A stretch of 64,000 bases of DNA from Mesorhizobium sp. B1-1-8 (GCF_006442795.2 NZ_CP083956.1:1458501-1522500), one strand, 5' to 3'. Positions 27,115 through 38,562 are shown, counted from the first letter of the stretch. Numbers and translations are program-made. The notes: generated by a model not told the origin, from the sequence alone.

Positions 27115-27440
27115 GCGCAGCGCCCAGCGCTGCGGCAGGAACCGCCCGGCAGTCGTCGCCGCGGAAAAGCGCACCCCGAATTCTCTCCGTTTCCCGCCTC
27201 TGTCCAGCGGTCGGGTGTAGCGAAAACACCTTAAGAAAGCGTGGGTAGGGGTGCTGGGGGCATGCGCAGTCGTCATGCAGCTGGCGAATGGCGAGCGAGG
27301 AAGGAAGACAACGAAGTTCTGGTTGGCTTATGTGGCGAAGAAATCTACTGGCGCCAGCCAACTTACTGTTTATGCTCGATTCGGACTCTCAATGAGAAGA
27401 ACAGTATTCGCCGAGTTGCGATCGGGGTGCCGGGGAGAAA
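27115..27440. other. 326-bp gap before the restriction-modification gene
   Basis: No convincing gene is seen. The right half is more AT-rich than the surroundings and must hold the restriction-modification promoter. A broken inverted repeat (GTTGGC...TGGCG / CGCCA GCCAAC, 27322-27362) could be an operator or leader hairpin. The left half contains upstream in-frame codons of the flippase. Confidence 0.5.
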
Positions 27441-30400
27441 ATGGCGGAAAATACACTTGCCGAGGCGGTGTCGGCCTATGGCGCATCGCTGAAGCCGAAG
27501 CTTTCAAATCCTGCAATCGGTGGAGCGCCCGAGGACCAGCTTCGCGGACCACTCGAATCGCTGATGCGCGAGCTTGCGAGGCTCGCCGGCTTCCCGGACG
27601 GCTCAGTGCAACTTATCGGCGAGACAAGTCTTGCCGACATCAAGACGCGGCCCGACTTCGCCGCCACGGTTCACAACGCATTGGTTGGCTTCATTGAGGT
27701 CAAGCAGCCCGGGAAGGGCGCGGACCCGAGGCACTTTACCGACGTTCACGACAAGGACCAATGGAATAAGCTGAAATCGCTGCCGAATCTGCTCTACACA
27801 GACGGCAATGCGTTCAGCCTGTGGCAGGACGGTGTGCTTCAAGGCAGAGTCATCCCGCTTGATGGTGACGTCGCAACGTCCGGCGCGAAGCTTGCAGCGC
27901 CGGATGGCCTGCTGCGATTGATCAGTGATTTCCTCAACTGGTCGCCGATCGCGCCGCCAAACGCAAAGCGGCTAGCGGAGGTCAGTGCCCGTCTCTGCCG
28001 TTTCCTGCGCGATGAGGTGATCGAGCAGATGGCGCTCGGCAGCGAAGGGCTAACCGCGTTAGCGAAGGATTGGCGCAAGCTTCTGTTTCCCGAAGCTGAC
28101 AACGCTCAATTCGCCGACGGCTATGCGCAGGCGGTGACGTTCGGGCTTCTCGTGGCGCGGGCACTTGATATCCCGTTAGCAGGAGGCATCCATCAAGCGG
28201 CGTACGAACTACGAAAGACCAACTCGCTCATCGGCACCGCACTCGGGCTGCTGACCGATGATGAGGCCAACCAGCAAGCGCTGAAAACGTCGCTTGAGAC
28301 GCTGACCCGCGTCCTCAACGAGGTTAACTGGCACACGATCAGCAAGGACAAACCGGAAGCCTGGCTGTATTTCTACGAAGATTTTCTCGAAGTTTACGAC
28401 AACACGCTGCGTAAGAAGACCGGTTCCTACTATACGCCGCCGGAAGTCGTTGGCGCGATGGTTCGGCTTGTGGACGAGGCGTTGCGGAGCCCGCTGTTTG
28501 ATCGGCACGCTGGACTTGCGTCAGCCGACGTGACCTTGGCCGATCCGGCGGTCGGAACCGGAACTTTTCTGCTCGGCGTACTGCGTCGCATTGCTACTAC
28601 AGTAGCAAGCGACCAGGGCGAAGGCGCGGTTCGCGGCGCCATCGAGGCGGCGGCACTGCGGCTGATCGGCTTCGAACTGCAATTCGGTCCATTCGCTGTG
28701 GCGCAGCTTCGGCTAATCGCCGAGATGCAAGCACTGGCAAAGACAAAGCCTGGCGAAGCACCGCATGTGCCCGACTTGAAGCTGTTCATCACCGACACGC
28801 TCGGCAATCCATTCATTGAGGAAGAGCCATTGATGCAGGTCGGCGCCATCGCAAAATCCAGGCGCGACGCCAATACAATCAAGAAGACGCGAGACATCAC
28901 CGTTGTAATCGGTAATCCCCCTTACAAGGAAAAGGCCAAGGGACGTGGCGGCTGGATAGAAGCGGGTTCTGGGGGCAAGCTGTTCTCACCCATGGACTGG
29001 TGGACGCCGCCGCCATCGTGGGGCGTAGGCGCACACAGCAAGCATCTGAAAAATCTGTATATTTATTTCTGGCGCTGGGCGACGTGGAAGGTCTTTGGAA
29101 CCGGCCGCCTTGCTGCGACAGGTTTTCCTGACAAGGACGAGGAAGGCATCGTCTGCTTCATTAGCGTGGCTGGTTTTCTCAACGGCCCCGGCTTTGAAAA
29201 AATGCGAGACGATCTGCGGCGCACTTGTTCGGACATCTGGGTCGTCGACTGCTCGCCTGAAGGACATCAGCCAAATGTGCCAACACGCATTTTTCAGGGT
29301 GTGCAGCAGCCGGTTTGCATCGTGCTGGCCGCCAAGAAGCTTGGCAAAGACAGGGAGAAGCCGGCCCGGGTGCGCTTCCAGGCACTGCCGAAAGGACGGC
29401 GCGAGGAGAAGTTCGCTGCGCTGGAAAAGTTGTCGCTCGATGAGACGAACTGGCAAGACTGCCCTTTCGACTGGCGAGCTCCCTTCTTCCCGGCCGCGAG
29501 CGGCGCGTGGGCGACGTTCCCGCCTCTGCAATTATTCTTTGATTATGACGGTTCCGGAGTGATGCCTGGACGAACGTGGATCATCGCGCCCGATGCGCAA
29601 TCGCTAAAGAACCGATGGACAGTCCTGGCTAACGAAAAGGATGCCGAGAGGAAGGAGAAATTGTTTCATCCGCATCTTCGCCAAGGAAGGCCCGGCGACA
29701 AGCATATTCGCAAGGCTGTCGCCAAAGGTCTTGTCGGACATGAGGAGCGAGTTGGACCAGTTATCGAGGATCATCATTCGGTAGTTCAGCCAACGCGTTA
29801 CGGTTTCAGATCGCTTGATCGACAGTGGATCATTCCAGACGCCAGGCTGATCAACCAACCGAATCCGACGCTGTGGGACTGGCACTCGCCGAGGCAAGTT
29901 TATCTTGTAGCGCTTGAAAGGGCAGCTCCAAAATCTGGTCCTGCTGTTACTTTTACAGGGTTAATTCCTGATCTGGATCACTATAAGGGTTCGTTTGGCG
30001 GTCGCACACATCCGCTTTGGCAAGGCGCGGCTGCCAAGCAGCCGAACATTTCAACAAAGTTGCTTGGATTGTTCGCAGATACCTATGGCAAGTCCGTTTC
30101 AGCCGAAGATGTGATTGCCTACCTTGCAGCCGTGATGGCACATCCCGGATTTACGAAACGCTTCCAGGCTGACCTTGTGCAGCCTGGCCTTCGGGTACCG
30201 CTTACGGGTGACCCAACGTTGTTCTCAGAAGCTGTAGTCTTGGGACGCGAAGTAATCTGGCTGCATACCTATGGCGAACGGTTCTCCGATCCCGCCGAAG
30301 GTCGGCCGAAGGCGTCGCCCAGAATGGCCAAGGACTTCGCGCCGACGATTCCCTTTGAAGGTGCGATCCCGGGCGCGCCTGAGCCGCTGCCCGATGTGAT

Positions 30401-30773
30401 GGAATACGATCCGGTTAAGCGTCGGCTCTATATTGGTAAAGGTTTCATCGAGAATGTGTCGCCTGAGATGTGGGAATACGAAGTCTCAGGCAAACAGGTG
30501 GTGTGGCATTGGTTCAGCTACCGCAAGCGCGACCGGTCGCGCCCGCAAATCGGCGACAAACGTCCACCTTCGCAACTGGACTTCGTGCAGCCCGATCACT
30601 GGCTCGCTGAATACACTTCCGATCTGATCGACCTGCTCAACGTGCTCGGCCGGCTTGTGGCGCTGGAGCCGGCGCAGGCCGATCTGCTGGAGCGCATCCT
30701 GAGTTCGGAATTGATCAAGATCACCCACCTGCAGTCGGTGCTCGCGGCCGGCGGGGGCCAAAAAGTCGGCTGA
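27441..30773 (+). CDS. Single-chain restriction-modification protein (type IIG/ISP-like)
   Basis: A 1110-residue protein that should both methylate adenine and cut DNA. An N-terminal PD-(D/E)XK nuclease is suggested by D72 and E86-V-K88 (RPDFAATVH, GFIEVKQ). The N6-adenine methylase follows with motif I DPAVGTGTF (369-377) and NPPY (492-495). The C-terminal half resembles the target-recognition region of LlaBIII-like type ISP enzymes. The helicase domain of true type ISP enzymes is missing, and no separate subunits are nearby. GGGGAG precedes the ATG. Codon use is less GC-rich than its neighbours, suggesting transfer. Confidence 0.85.
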   Translation: MAENTLAEAVSAYGASLKPKLSNPAIGGAPEDQLRGPLESLMRELARLAGFPDGSVQLIGETSLADIKTRPDFAATVHNALVGFIEVKQPGKGADPRHFTDVHDKDQWNKLKSLPNLLYTDGNAFSLWQDGVLQGRVIPLDGDVATSGAKLAAPDGLLRLISDFLNWSPIAPPNAKRLAEVSARLCRFLRDEVIEQMALGSEGLTALAKDWRKLLFPEADNAQFADGYAQAVTFGLLVARALDIPLAGGIHQAAYELRKTNSLIGTALGLLTDDEANQQALKTSLETLTRVLNEVNWHTISKDKPEAWLYFYEDFLEVYDNTLRKKTGSYYTPPEVVGAMVRLVDEALRSPLFDRHAGLASADVTLADPAVGTGTFLLGVLRRIATTVASDQGEGAVRGAIEAAALRLIGFELQFGPFAVAQLRLIAEMQALAKTKPGEAPHVPDLKLFITDTLGNPFIEEEPLMQVGAIAKSRRDANTIKKTRDITVVIGNPPYKEKAKGRGGWIEAGSGGKLFSPMDWWTPPPSWGVGAHSKHLKNLYIYFWRWATWKVFGTGRLAATGFPDKDEEGIVCFISVAGFLNGPGFEKMRDDLRRTCSDIWVVDCSPEGHQPNVPTRIFQGVQQPVCIVLAAKKLGKDREKPARVRFQALPKGRREEKFAALEKLSLDETNWQDCPFDWRAPFFPAASGAWATFPPLQLFFDYDGSGVMPGRTWIIAPDAQSLKNRWTVLANEKDAERKEKLFHPHLRQGRPGDKHIRKAVAKGLVGHEERVGPVIEDHHSVVQPTRYGFRSLDRQWIIPDARLINQPNPTLWDWHSPRQVYLVALERAAPKSGPAVTFTGLIPDLDHYKGSFGGRTHPLWQGAAAKQPNISTKLLGLFADTYGKSVSAEDVIAYLAAVMAHPGFTKRFQADLVQPGLRVPLTGDPTLFSEAVVLGREVIWLHTYGERFSDPAEGRPKASPRMAKDFAPTIPFEGAIPGAPEPLPDVMEYDPVKRRLYIGKGFIENVSPEMWEYEVSGKQVVWHWFSYRKRDRSRPQIGDKRPPSQLDFVQPDHWLAEYTSDLIDLLNVLGRLVALEPAQADLLERILSSELIKITHLQSVLAAGGGQKVG

Positions 30774-30876
30774 CAGGCTGCGTCAGGAATACGGGGATAA
30801 GCCGGTCGCGGGTGGTCGCTTCACGAAACGGGATGAGGCATAATCGTGCCAGAACCGAACGCTGATATCCTTGGGC

Positions 30877-31161
30877 ATGGCAAGAAATCAACTCGATCTT
30901 TTTGGCGCTGAAGAACAGCCCGAGCTGTTCGACGGGGATGCGCCGACCGTTTATTACCACGGCGATCCGGACCGGGTTCGCGCGCGATTGCACAGGCTTA
31001 TCGCAGAGGCGCGCAACGCAGAAACACTGCCATGGGATCAGGACAGCACCCGGCTTTACCGCAAGATCGTGCCACAGATGGTGCTTTGGTTGCCGGAAGA
31101 AGAGGCCGCTCAGCTAAAGTTCGAATTCGAAGCTGAAATGGAGCGTCTGAAGGCGGCGTAG
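30877..31161 (+). CDS. Small protein with two candidate sliding-clamp motifs
   Basis: A 94-residue charged protein of unrecognised family, 103 bases after the restriction-modification gene. Residues 5-9 are QLDLF, which fits the bacterial beta-clamp-binding consensus QL(S/D)LF exactly, and residues 14-18 are QPELF, a second QxxLF. The rest (YYHGDPDRVRARLHRLIAEA onward) looks helical, ending in KFEFEAEMERL. ATG 30877 was chosen over TTG 30871. Clamp binding is inferred from motif alone. Confidence 0.65.
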   Translation: MARNQLDLFGAEEQPELFDGDAPTVYYHGDPDRVRARLHRLIAEARNAETLPWDQDSTRLYRKIVPQMVLWLPEEEAAQLKFEFEAEMERLKAA

Positions 31162-31214
31162 GCAGCGGGCGCGTTCCTCTGGCTTGTGGAAGATTTGGCT
31201 GACTTCGAACGCCA

Positions 31215-31389
31215 GTGCTGCCCCTCATCCGGCCCTTCGGGCCACCTTCTCTCCGTGAACGGGGAGAAGGAATAAAGGCGAGCGCGCCGGGGAATGCCCG
31301 CGGGCATGGGGAGCCGGCCGGCGGCGCTCGCCCCTTCCCCGCCAAGGGGGAAGGCTGGACACCGGGCGCCCGATGTCCGATGTTCCACA
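31215..31389. repeat. CCCTCATCCGG-type intergenic repeat, copy 1
   Basis: Begins GCTGCCCCTCATCCGGCCCT (31215-31234) and continues through GGGCCACCTTCTC to CCGTGAACGGGGAGAAGG. The central CCGTGAACGG is a tight inverted repeat. The start and end blocks recur in the same order at 35428-35552. The rest of the gap (to 31389) is GC-rich with other short palindromes (for example GCCCGCGGGC) and no gene. Confidence 0.6.
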
Positions 31390-31893
31390 TTACATCCCCT
31401 TCATCGCGTCGCAGGAGACGGTCGGGTTCATGTCGGCGAAGGCGCCGGTGGGGTTCTGCTTCCAGGCCCAGACATGCAGCTCATAAAACGGGCCGAGGCC
31501 GTAGCGGTTGGGGGCGCTGTTGAAGTTGAACAGCTGGCCTTCGAGCGAGGCCGGCCCTTTCGCGGTGATGTATTCGACGGCGACCAGCTTCAGCTTGCCG
31601 TCGGCCATCGGCTCGTACATCACCGCCTCCGGTTTGGCGACGTCGACGGCGTCGTCCTTGGGGTAGTTGGCATTGACGTAGTGGATGCCCATGGCGCCGC
31701 CGGTGATGCCGCTGGCGCAAGGGATCGGCGCATAGCCTTCGGCGGTCGCCATGGCGACGTTCTCGAAGCGGCTGTTGGCCATGCGTACCTTTTCGGCAAG
31801 CGGGTTGACCGTCTCGGTCCGGGCGACGCCGCCCGCCATGAGGGCGAAGACAGCTGCGCCGATGACGCATCCGGCAAGTCTATGACTGTTCAT
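31390..31893 (-). CDS. Small secreted protein of unknown function
   Basis: A 167-residue protein with a signal peptide (about residues 1-27, cleavage near ARTE) and a mature part containing GGAMGIHYVNANY, AVMYEPMADGKLKLVAVEYI and LHVWAWKQNPTGAFADMNP. Homologues in Rhizobiales are unnamed exported proteins as far as I recall. ATG 31893 has GGAGAG seven bases upstream; an upstream frame of four codons was dropped. No operon partner. Confidence 0.7.
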   Translation of the reverse strand: MNSHRLAGCVIGAAVFALMAGGVARTETVNPLAEKVRMANSRFENVAMATAEGYAPIPCASGITGGAMGIHYVNANYPKDDAVDVAKPEAVMYEPMADGKLKLVAVEYITAKGPASLEGQLFNFNSAPNRYGLGPFYELHVWAWKQNPTGAFADMNPTVSCDAMKGM

Positions 31894-32016
31894 TGTTCTC
31901 TCCAATTTCGTTGAGGGCGCGCAAGCACAGGCCGGACTTTCAAGGTCAGGCCTGCGATCCTTGGCGTAGCTTTCATTCGAAGGGCGAAACCGTCCGGTCC
32001 CGCCAGTGTCGGTGGA

Positions 32017-32217
32017 TCAGTAATGCCACCAGTATTCCCAATATTCGCGCGGCAATTCCCGCTCCTGGAGGCCGATGTCGCGCCTCAGATAGTGGTCCTG
32101 CGGCGGCAGCCGGCGGCGCCTGTTCCGCAGAGGCGACAGCAGTTCCGACACAACCCGCCGCATGAAGCCGTGCCGCGGGGCATCCGCCGCGGCGGATACT
32201 CTCTCTGTGTCCGGCAC
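32017..32217 (-). CDS. Small basic protein, DUF1127-like C-terminus
   Basis: An open frame ending LPPQDHYLRRDIGLQERELP followed by an aromatic tail (EYWEYWWHY). The LRRDIGL block resembles the end of DUF1127 proteins. The start is uncertain: GTG 32217 with GGCGGA upstream (66 residues) was chosen, and ATG 32163 gives 48 residues. It follows the DUF4242 gene on the same strand after 64 bases, and could be co-transcribed with it. Confidence 0.45.
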   Translation of the reverse strand: MPDTERVSAAADAPRHGFMRRVVSELLSPLRNRRRRLPPQDHYLRRDIGLQERELPREYWEYWWHY

Positions 32218-32281
32218 GACATCAGGTCCGCCATCGACAAGGACGATCTTGTGTTCATCGTTTTGCCGTTCGTCTGCCGGA

Positions 32282-32554
32282 TCAGCGATAAAAGTAGGGG
32301 TCCAGGACCCGCACCTCCGTGATCTTGTCCACGGGAAGGGAATTTTTCTGGGCGGTGCTGCGGATCGCCTCGGGCGAGGGCGCGTCGTAGATGCAGAAGC
32401 TCTTGCTCTTGTCGGGCGACACATAGGACTGCACCCAGGTCACGCCCTTTTCGGCATTGCGGGCGATAACCCCGCCCATGGCTGTTGCGCCGGCGTCGTT
32501 CATCGGCACGTTGAGGCCGTCGGGAAAGGTGCGTTCAATCAGATAGCGAGGCAC
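32282..32554 (-). CDS. DUF4242 (SCO4226-like, nickel-binding) protein
   Basis: A 90-residue soluble protein starting VPRYLIERTFPDG (GTG start; AAAGGAAA eight bases upstream) and containing GVTWVQSYVSPDKSKSFCIYDAP and TEVRVLDPYFY, which match DUF4242. A Streptomyces member (SCO4226) binds nickel; the role here is unknown. It is divergent from the LAL regulator across 244 bases containing a strong inverted repeat, so it is the likely target of that regulator. Confidence 0.75.
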   Translation of the reverse strand: MPRYLIERTFPDGLNVPMNDAGATAMGGVIARNAEKGVTWVQSYVSPDKSKSFCIYDAPSPEAIRSTAQKNSLPVDKITEVRVLDPYFYR

Positions 32555-32700
32555 GATTTTTTTCCTTTCGTGATTGATTGACGCTCGGTCTGAGCGCGGC
32601 GGGACTAAAACCACGTTCGAAAAAACTGCGCATCGGAACCATTCCCCATATTTGGCGGGACGATTCCCTATGTTGGCGACGTTGACCTGTGGAGGGAGGC

Positions 32701-32734
32701 ACGCTGCAATGTGGGAAATGTCACATTGCAGCGT
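32701..32734. promoter_or_regulatory. Perfect 13-bp inverted repeat, candidate operator
   Basis: ACGCTGCAATGTG and CACATTGCAGCGT are perfect inverted copies separated by eight bases, in the gap between the DUF4242 gene and the LuxR-type regulator. Such length and perfection are unlikely by chance. It ends 64 bases before the regulator ATG. A smaller hairpin (TGGCGG CATC CCGCCA) lies at 32753-32768. Likely a dimeric regulator site; a transcript hairpin is the alternative. Confidence 0.65.
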
Positions 32735-32798
32735 TCTCGTCCCGGACTATCGTGGCGGCATCCCGCCATGGTAAAATTCCAACTTCGCGAGAGTGACG

Positions 32799-35384
32799 AT
32801 GCTTCTGGAACGGCAGGCGCAGCTGCAGCAACTGGACGCCTTGCTGGCGGATGCAACACAAGGCCGCGGTCGTGTTGCGGCGCTGGCGGGCGAGGCCGGC
32901 GCCGGCAAGACGGCGCTGGTCGAGGCTTTCACAGATGGCGTGGGACAAGGGGTAACCTTGCTGCGCAGCGCCTGCGAGGATCTGTCGATCCCCGATCCGC
33001 TGGGAGCCCTCTACGACCTCGCCCGCGAGGCGCAATGGGAGCTGCCGCGCGCCATCGATGCCCGGCAAGGGCAGAGGCTGCCGCTGTTTTCCGACGCGCT
33101 CGACGTCTTCGAGGCCAAGGGTCCGTGCCTTTTGATCATCGAGGATCTGCACTGGGCGGACGATGCGACGCTCGATTTCGTTCGCTTCCTCGGCCGGCGC
33201 ATCGCAAACACTCACATCCTGCTTGTGATCACGGCGCGCACCGACCGCAGCGAGGGACAGATGCGGGTGCGCCGGGCGTTCGGCGAGATCCCAGCCGGCA
33301 ATGTTGTGCGTATCGAGGTGCCGCTGCTCAGCGAGAAGGCTGTGCTGTCGCTTGCCGAGGCGGCGAACCGCGACGGCGGCGCCATCTACCGGGCAACCGC
33401 CGGCAACGCATTCTTCGTCACCGAATTGCTGGCCGCCGGGAATGACACCGCGCTGCCGGCCAGCGTGCGCGATGCGGTGCTGGCGCGGGCCGAGCGGCTG
33501 TCGCCGGGCGCCCGCTCGATGCTCGACGCGGTCTCGGTGTTTCCGCGCCGCGCCGATGCCTGGGCGCTCAGCGGCCTGTGCGGAATTGCCAGCGCCGGCC
33601 AGCTCGCCGAATGCGTCTCGCACGGGCTGCTCGAGGACCTCGGCGACGGTTATTCCTTCCGGCACGAGATCGCGCGCAGTGCCGTCGAAATGGCGCTGAC
33701 GCCCAGCCGCCGGCGCGAGTTCAACCAGCGCGCGCTTTGCGCTTTGCAGGAAAACCGGGGCGTCGCCACCGCAAGGCTGGTGCACCACGCGGTGGAAGCG
33801 CAGAACCTGGAAGCGGTGCGCGAGCTTGCGCCGCTCGCCGCGCGCGAGGCCTCGCATGTCGGCGCGCACCGCGATGCGGCCGGCTATTATGAGGTCGCGC
33901 TGCGCCACGCCGACGACCTGCCGATCGAAGACCGGGCGGCCTTGCATGAGGGCCATGCCTTCGAATGCCATCTGATCGGCCGCATCGATGCCGCGATCGA
34001 GGCGCAGGGCGAGGCGCGCCGGCTGCGGCAGGCGCTGGGCGACAGGCTGAAGGAGGGCGACGGCCTCAGATGCCTGTCGCGCTATGCCTATCTGCTCGGC
34101 GACCGCGAGGCGGCGGACCGCTTCGGCGCTCAGGCCGTGGAGCTCCTGGAAACGGCGCCCGAGAGTCCGGAGCTCGCCATGGCCTATTCGAACCTTTCGC
34201 AACTGGCGATGCTGGCCGAGCGGCTCGACGAAACGCTTTCGCTCGGCGGCAAGGCGGTCGAACTGGCGGAACGGCTGAACCGGTCGGACATCCTGTGCCA
34301 TGCGTTGAACAATGTCGGCGCCGCGGAGCAATGGCTGGACCTGGCCAAGGGCCGGCGCGAGCTTGCCCGCAGCCTTGGAATAGCGCTTTCGGAGAATTTC
34401 CAGGAGCATGCGGCGCGCGCCTTCACCAATTGCGCCTGTGTCGAGATGAACAGGCTGAGCTTTGCCGAGGCGCAGGCTTTTCTCGATCGCGGCATCAGCT
34501 ATTGCGTCGAGAACGATCTTGCGACCTGGCGCGACTACATGCGCGGCGTCGAGGCGCAGCTGCTGCTGCGGCGCGGCTTGTGGAACGACGCGGCAGCCGT
34601 CGCGCATGACGTCGTCGACAACGAGGCGACGACGGCGCTTGTACGCTACCCCTCGCTGGTGGCGCTGGCGAAGCTGCGCATCCGGCGTGGCGATCCGTCG
34701 GCCGAGCCGGTGCTGGATGAGATGAAGCGCTTCCTCGACAAGGGCATGGAGCTGCAGCGGCTGATACCCTATGCGGCGGTGACGGCGGAGCTGGCATGGC
34801 TCGGCCGAGGCGACGCAAAAGAGGCCTTGCGCCTGATCGATCTTGCCGAGGGACTGTCGCCGACGCGGACGGTGTTCGGCGAATTGGCGACCTGGCGGCA
34901 GCTGCTGTCACCCGACAGCGACCCCGGCGACACCACCGGCATGGCGGAGCCGCACCGGCTGTCGCTGACCGGCGACTGGCGGGGTGCCGCCGCGCTATGG
35001 GACGAGATGGGCGCTCCCTTCGAGCGCGCGCTCGCCCTGCTGCAGGGCGACGAGCCGGCGCTGCGCGAGGCGCTCGATATCTTCGAAGGGCTTGGCGCGC
35101 GTCCTGTGGCGCAGCACGTTCGCAACCTGATGCGGCAGAGCGGCGTCGTTTGCATAGCGAGGGGCCCGCGACAGGCGACGCGCGCCAACGTCGCCGGCCT
35201 GACGCAGCGCCAGATGGAGGTGCTGCAGCTGATCGAGCGCGGCTTTTCCAACAAGAAGATCGCCGCGCATCTGACCATCTCGCCGAAGACGGTCGATCAC
35301 CATGTGTCGGCGGTGCTGGACAAACTGGAGGCCGTCTCGCGCGGCGAGGCGACAGCCGCCGCGCGTGCGTCGGGGCTGCTGTGA
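32799..35384 (+). CDS. LAL-type LuxR family regulator (ATPase plus HTH)
   Basis: An 861-residue regulator of the large ATP-binding LuxR group. Walker A GEAGAGKT is at 31-38 and Walker B LLIIEDLHWADD near 110-120, followed by a long helical (TPR/MalT-like) middle. The C-terminal LuxR helix-turn-helix reads GLTQRQMEVLQLIERGFSNK and KKIAAHLTISPKTVDHHVSA (about 800-850). ATG 32799 was preferred over GTG 32793; GAGAG lies just upstream. Ligand unknown. Divergent DUF4242 gene is the probable target. Confidence 0.9.
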   Translation: MLLERQAQLQQLDALLADATQGRGRVAALAGEAGAGKTALVEAFTDGVGQGVTLLRSACEDLSIPDPLGALYDLAREAQWELPRAIDARQGQRLPLFSDALDVFEAKGPCLLIIEDLHWADDATLDFVRFLGRRIANTHILLVITARTDRSEGQMRVRRAFGEIPAGNVVRIEVPLLSEKAVLSLAEAANRDGGAIYRATAGNAFFVTELLAAGNDTALPASVRDAVLARAERLSPGARSMLDAVSVFPRRADAWALSGLCGIASAGQLAECVSHGLLEDLGDGYSFRHEIARSAVEMALTPSRRREFNQRALCALQENRGVATARLVHHAVEAQNLEAVRELAPLAAREASHVGAHRDAAGYYEVALRHADDLPIEDRAALHEGHAFECHLIGRIDAAIEAQGEARRLRQALGDRLKEGDGLRCLSRYAYLLGDREAADRFGAQAVELLETAPESPELAMAYSNLSQLAMLAERLDETLSLGGKAVELAERLNRSDILCHALNNVGAAEQWLDLAKGRRELARSLGIALSENFQEHAARAFTNCACVEMNRLSFAEAQAFLDRGISYCVENDLATWRDYMRGVEAQLLLRRGLWNDAAAVAHDVVDNEATTALVRYPSLVALAKLRIRRGDPSAEPVLDEMKRFLDKGMELQRLIPYAAVTAELAWLGRGDAKEALRLIDLAEGLSPTRTVFGELATWRQLLSPDSDPGDTTGMAEPHRLSLTGDWRGAAALWDEMGAPFERALALLQGDEPALREALDIFEGLGARPVAQHVRNLMRQSGVVCIARGPRQATRANVAGLTQRQMEVLQLIERGFSNKKIAAHLTISPKTVDHHVSAVLDKLEAVSRGEATAAARASGLL

Positions 35385-35427
35385 GGCTGGCTTCTTCGGT
35401 CTGAAGACAATCGCGACGGCCGGCGCT

Positions 35428-35552
35428 GCCCCTCATCCGGCCCTGCGGGCCACCCGGCCCTTCGCTATCGCTCCGGGCGTTCGTCGTTCGAAAAGCCAAG
35501 CAATTGGCTTTCGTCCGCTGCGCGGACCACGTCTCACCCCCGTGAACGGGGA
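35428..35552. repeat. CCCTCATCCGG-type intergenic repeat, copy 2
   Basis: Starts GCTGCCCCTCATCCGGCCCT, GGGCCAC like the copy at 31215, and ends CCCCGTGAACGGGGAGAAGG. About 75 bases (including GCCAAGCAATTGGC and GTCCGCTGCGCGGAC, both palindromic) separate the halves here but not in the other copy, so it looks like one element inside another. It lies between the convergent LAL and secA genes and its stems could act as terminators. Confidence 0.6.
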
Positions 35553-35565
35553 GAAGGAAGAGCTG

Positions 35566-38298
<2,733 letters not shown>

Positions 38299-38562
38299 CC
38301 AATGGTCCTTTCGATAGCATTTTTCGTCGTTGCGACAGGCGCCGGGCGGCCCCATCAAATCCGCGTGAAGGCGGACAAACGCAAAAAGCGCCCGGAAAAC
38401 GGTTCTGGACGCAAAGTCGTTGGACAGATAAGAGGGGGCTCAATCGATGTCAACGCCGCGTTAGCCCTATAGGGCAGCGCCAAATTCCGCCACAATCCGA
38501 CTGATCTGGAACCTTCCCGCGCAAGCGAACCTTATTGGCAATCCCCATTGGAGTTAATCTTG

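Noticed and set aside
19633..31161. Genomic island inserted at tRNA-Leu
   Set aside because: No integrase, no second copy of the tRNA 3' end was seen, and most genes up to 27 kb look like backbone. Only the restriction gene looks foreign.
32721..34607. Minus-strand frame of 628 codons opposite the LAL gene
   Set aside because: His/Arg-rich shadow; the plus-strand gene has Walker and HTH motifs.
31215..35552. CRISPR array
   Set aside because: The repeat blocks occur only twice, are 4 kb apart and have no regular spacers; they are dispersed intergenic elements.
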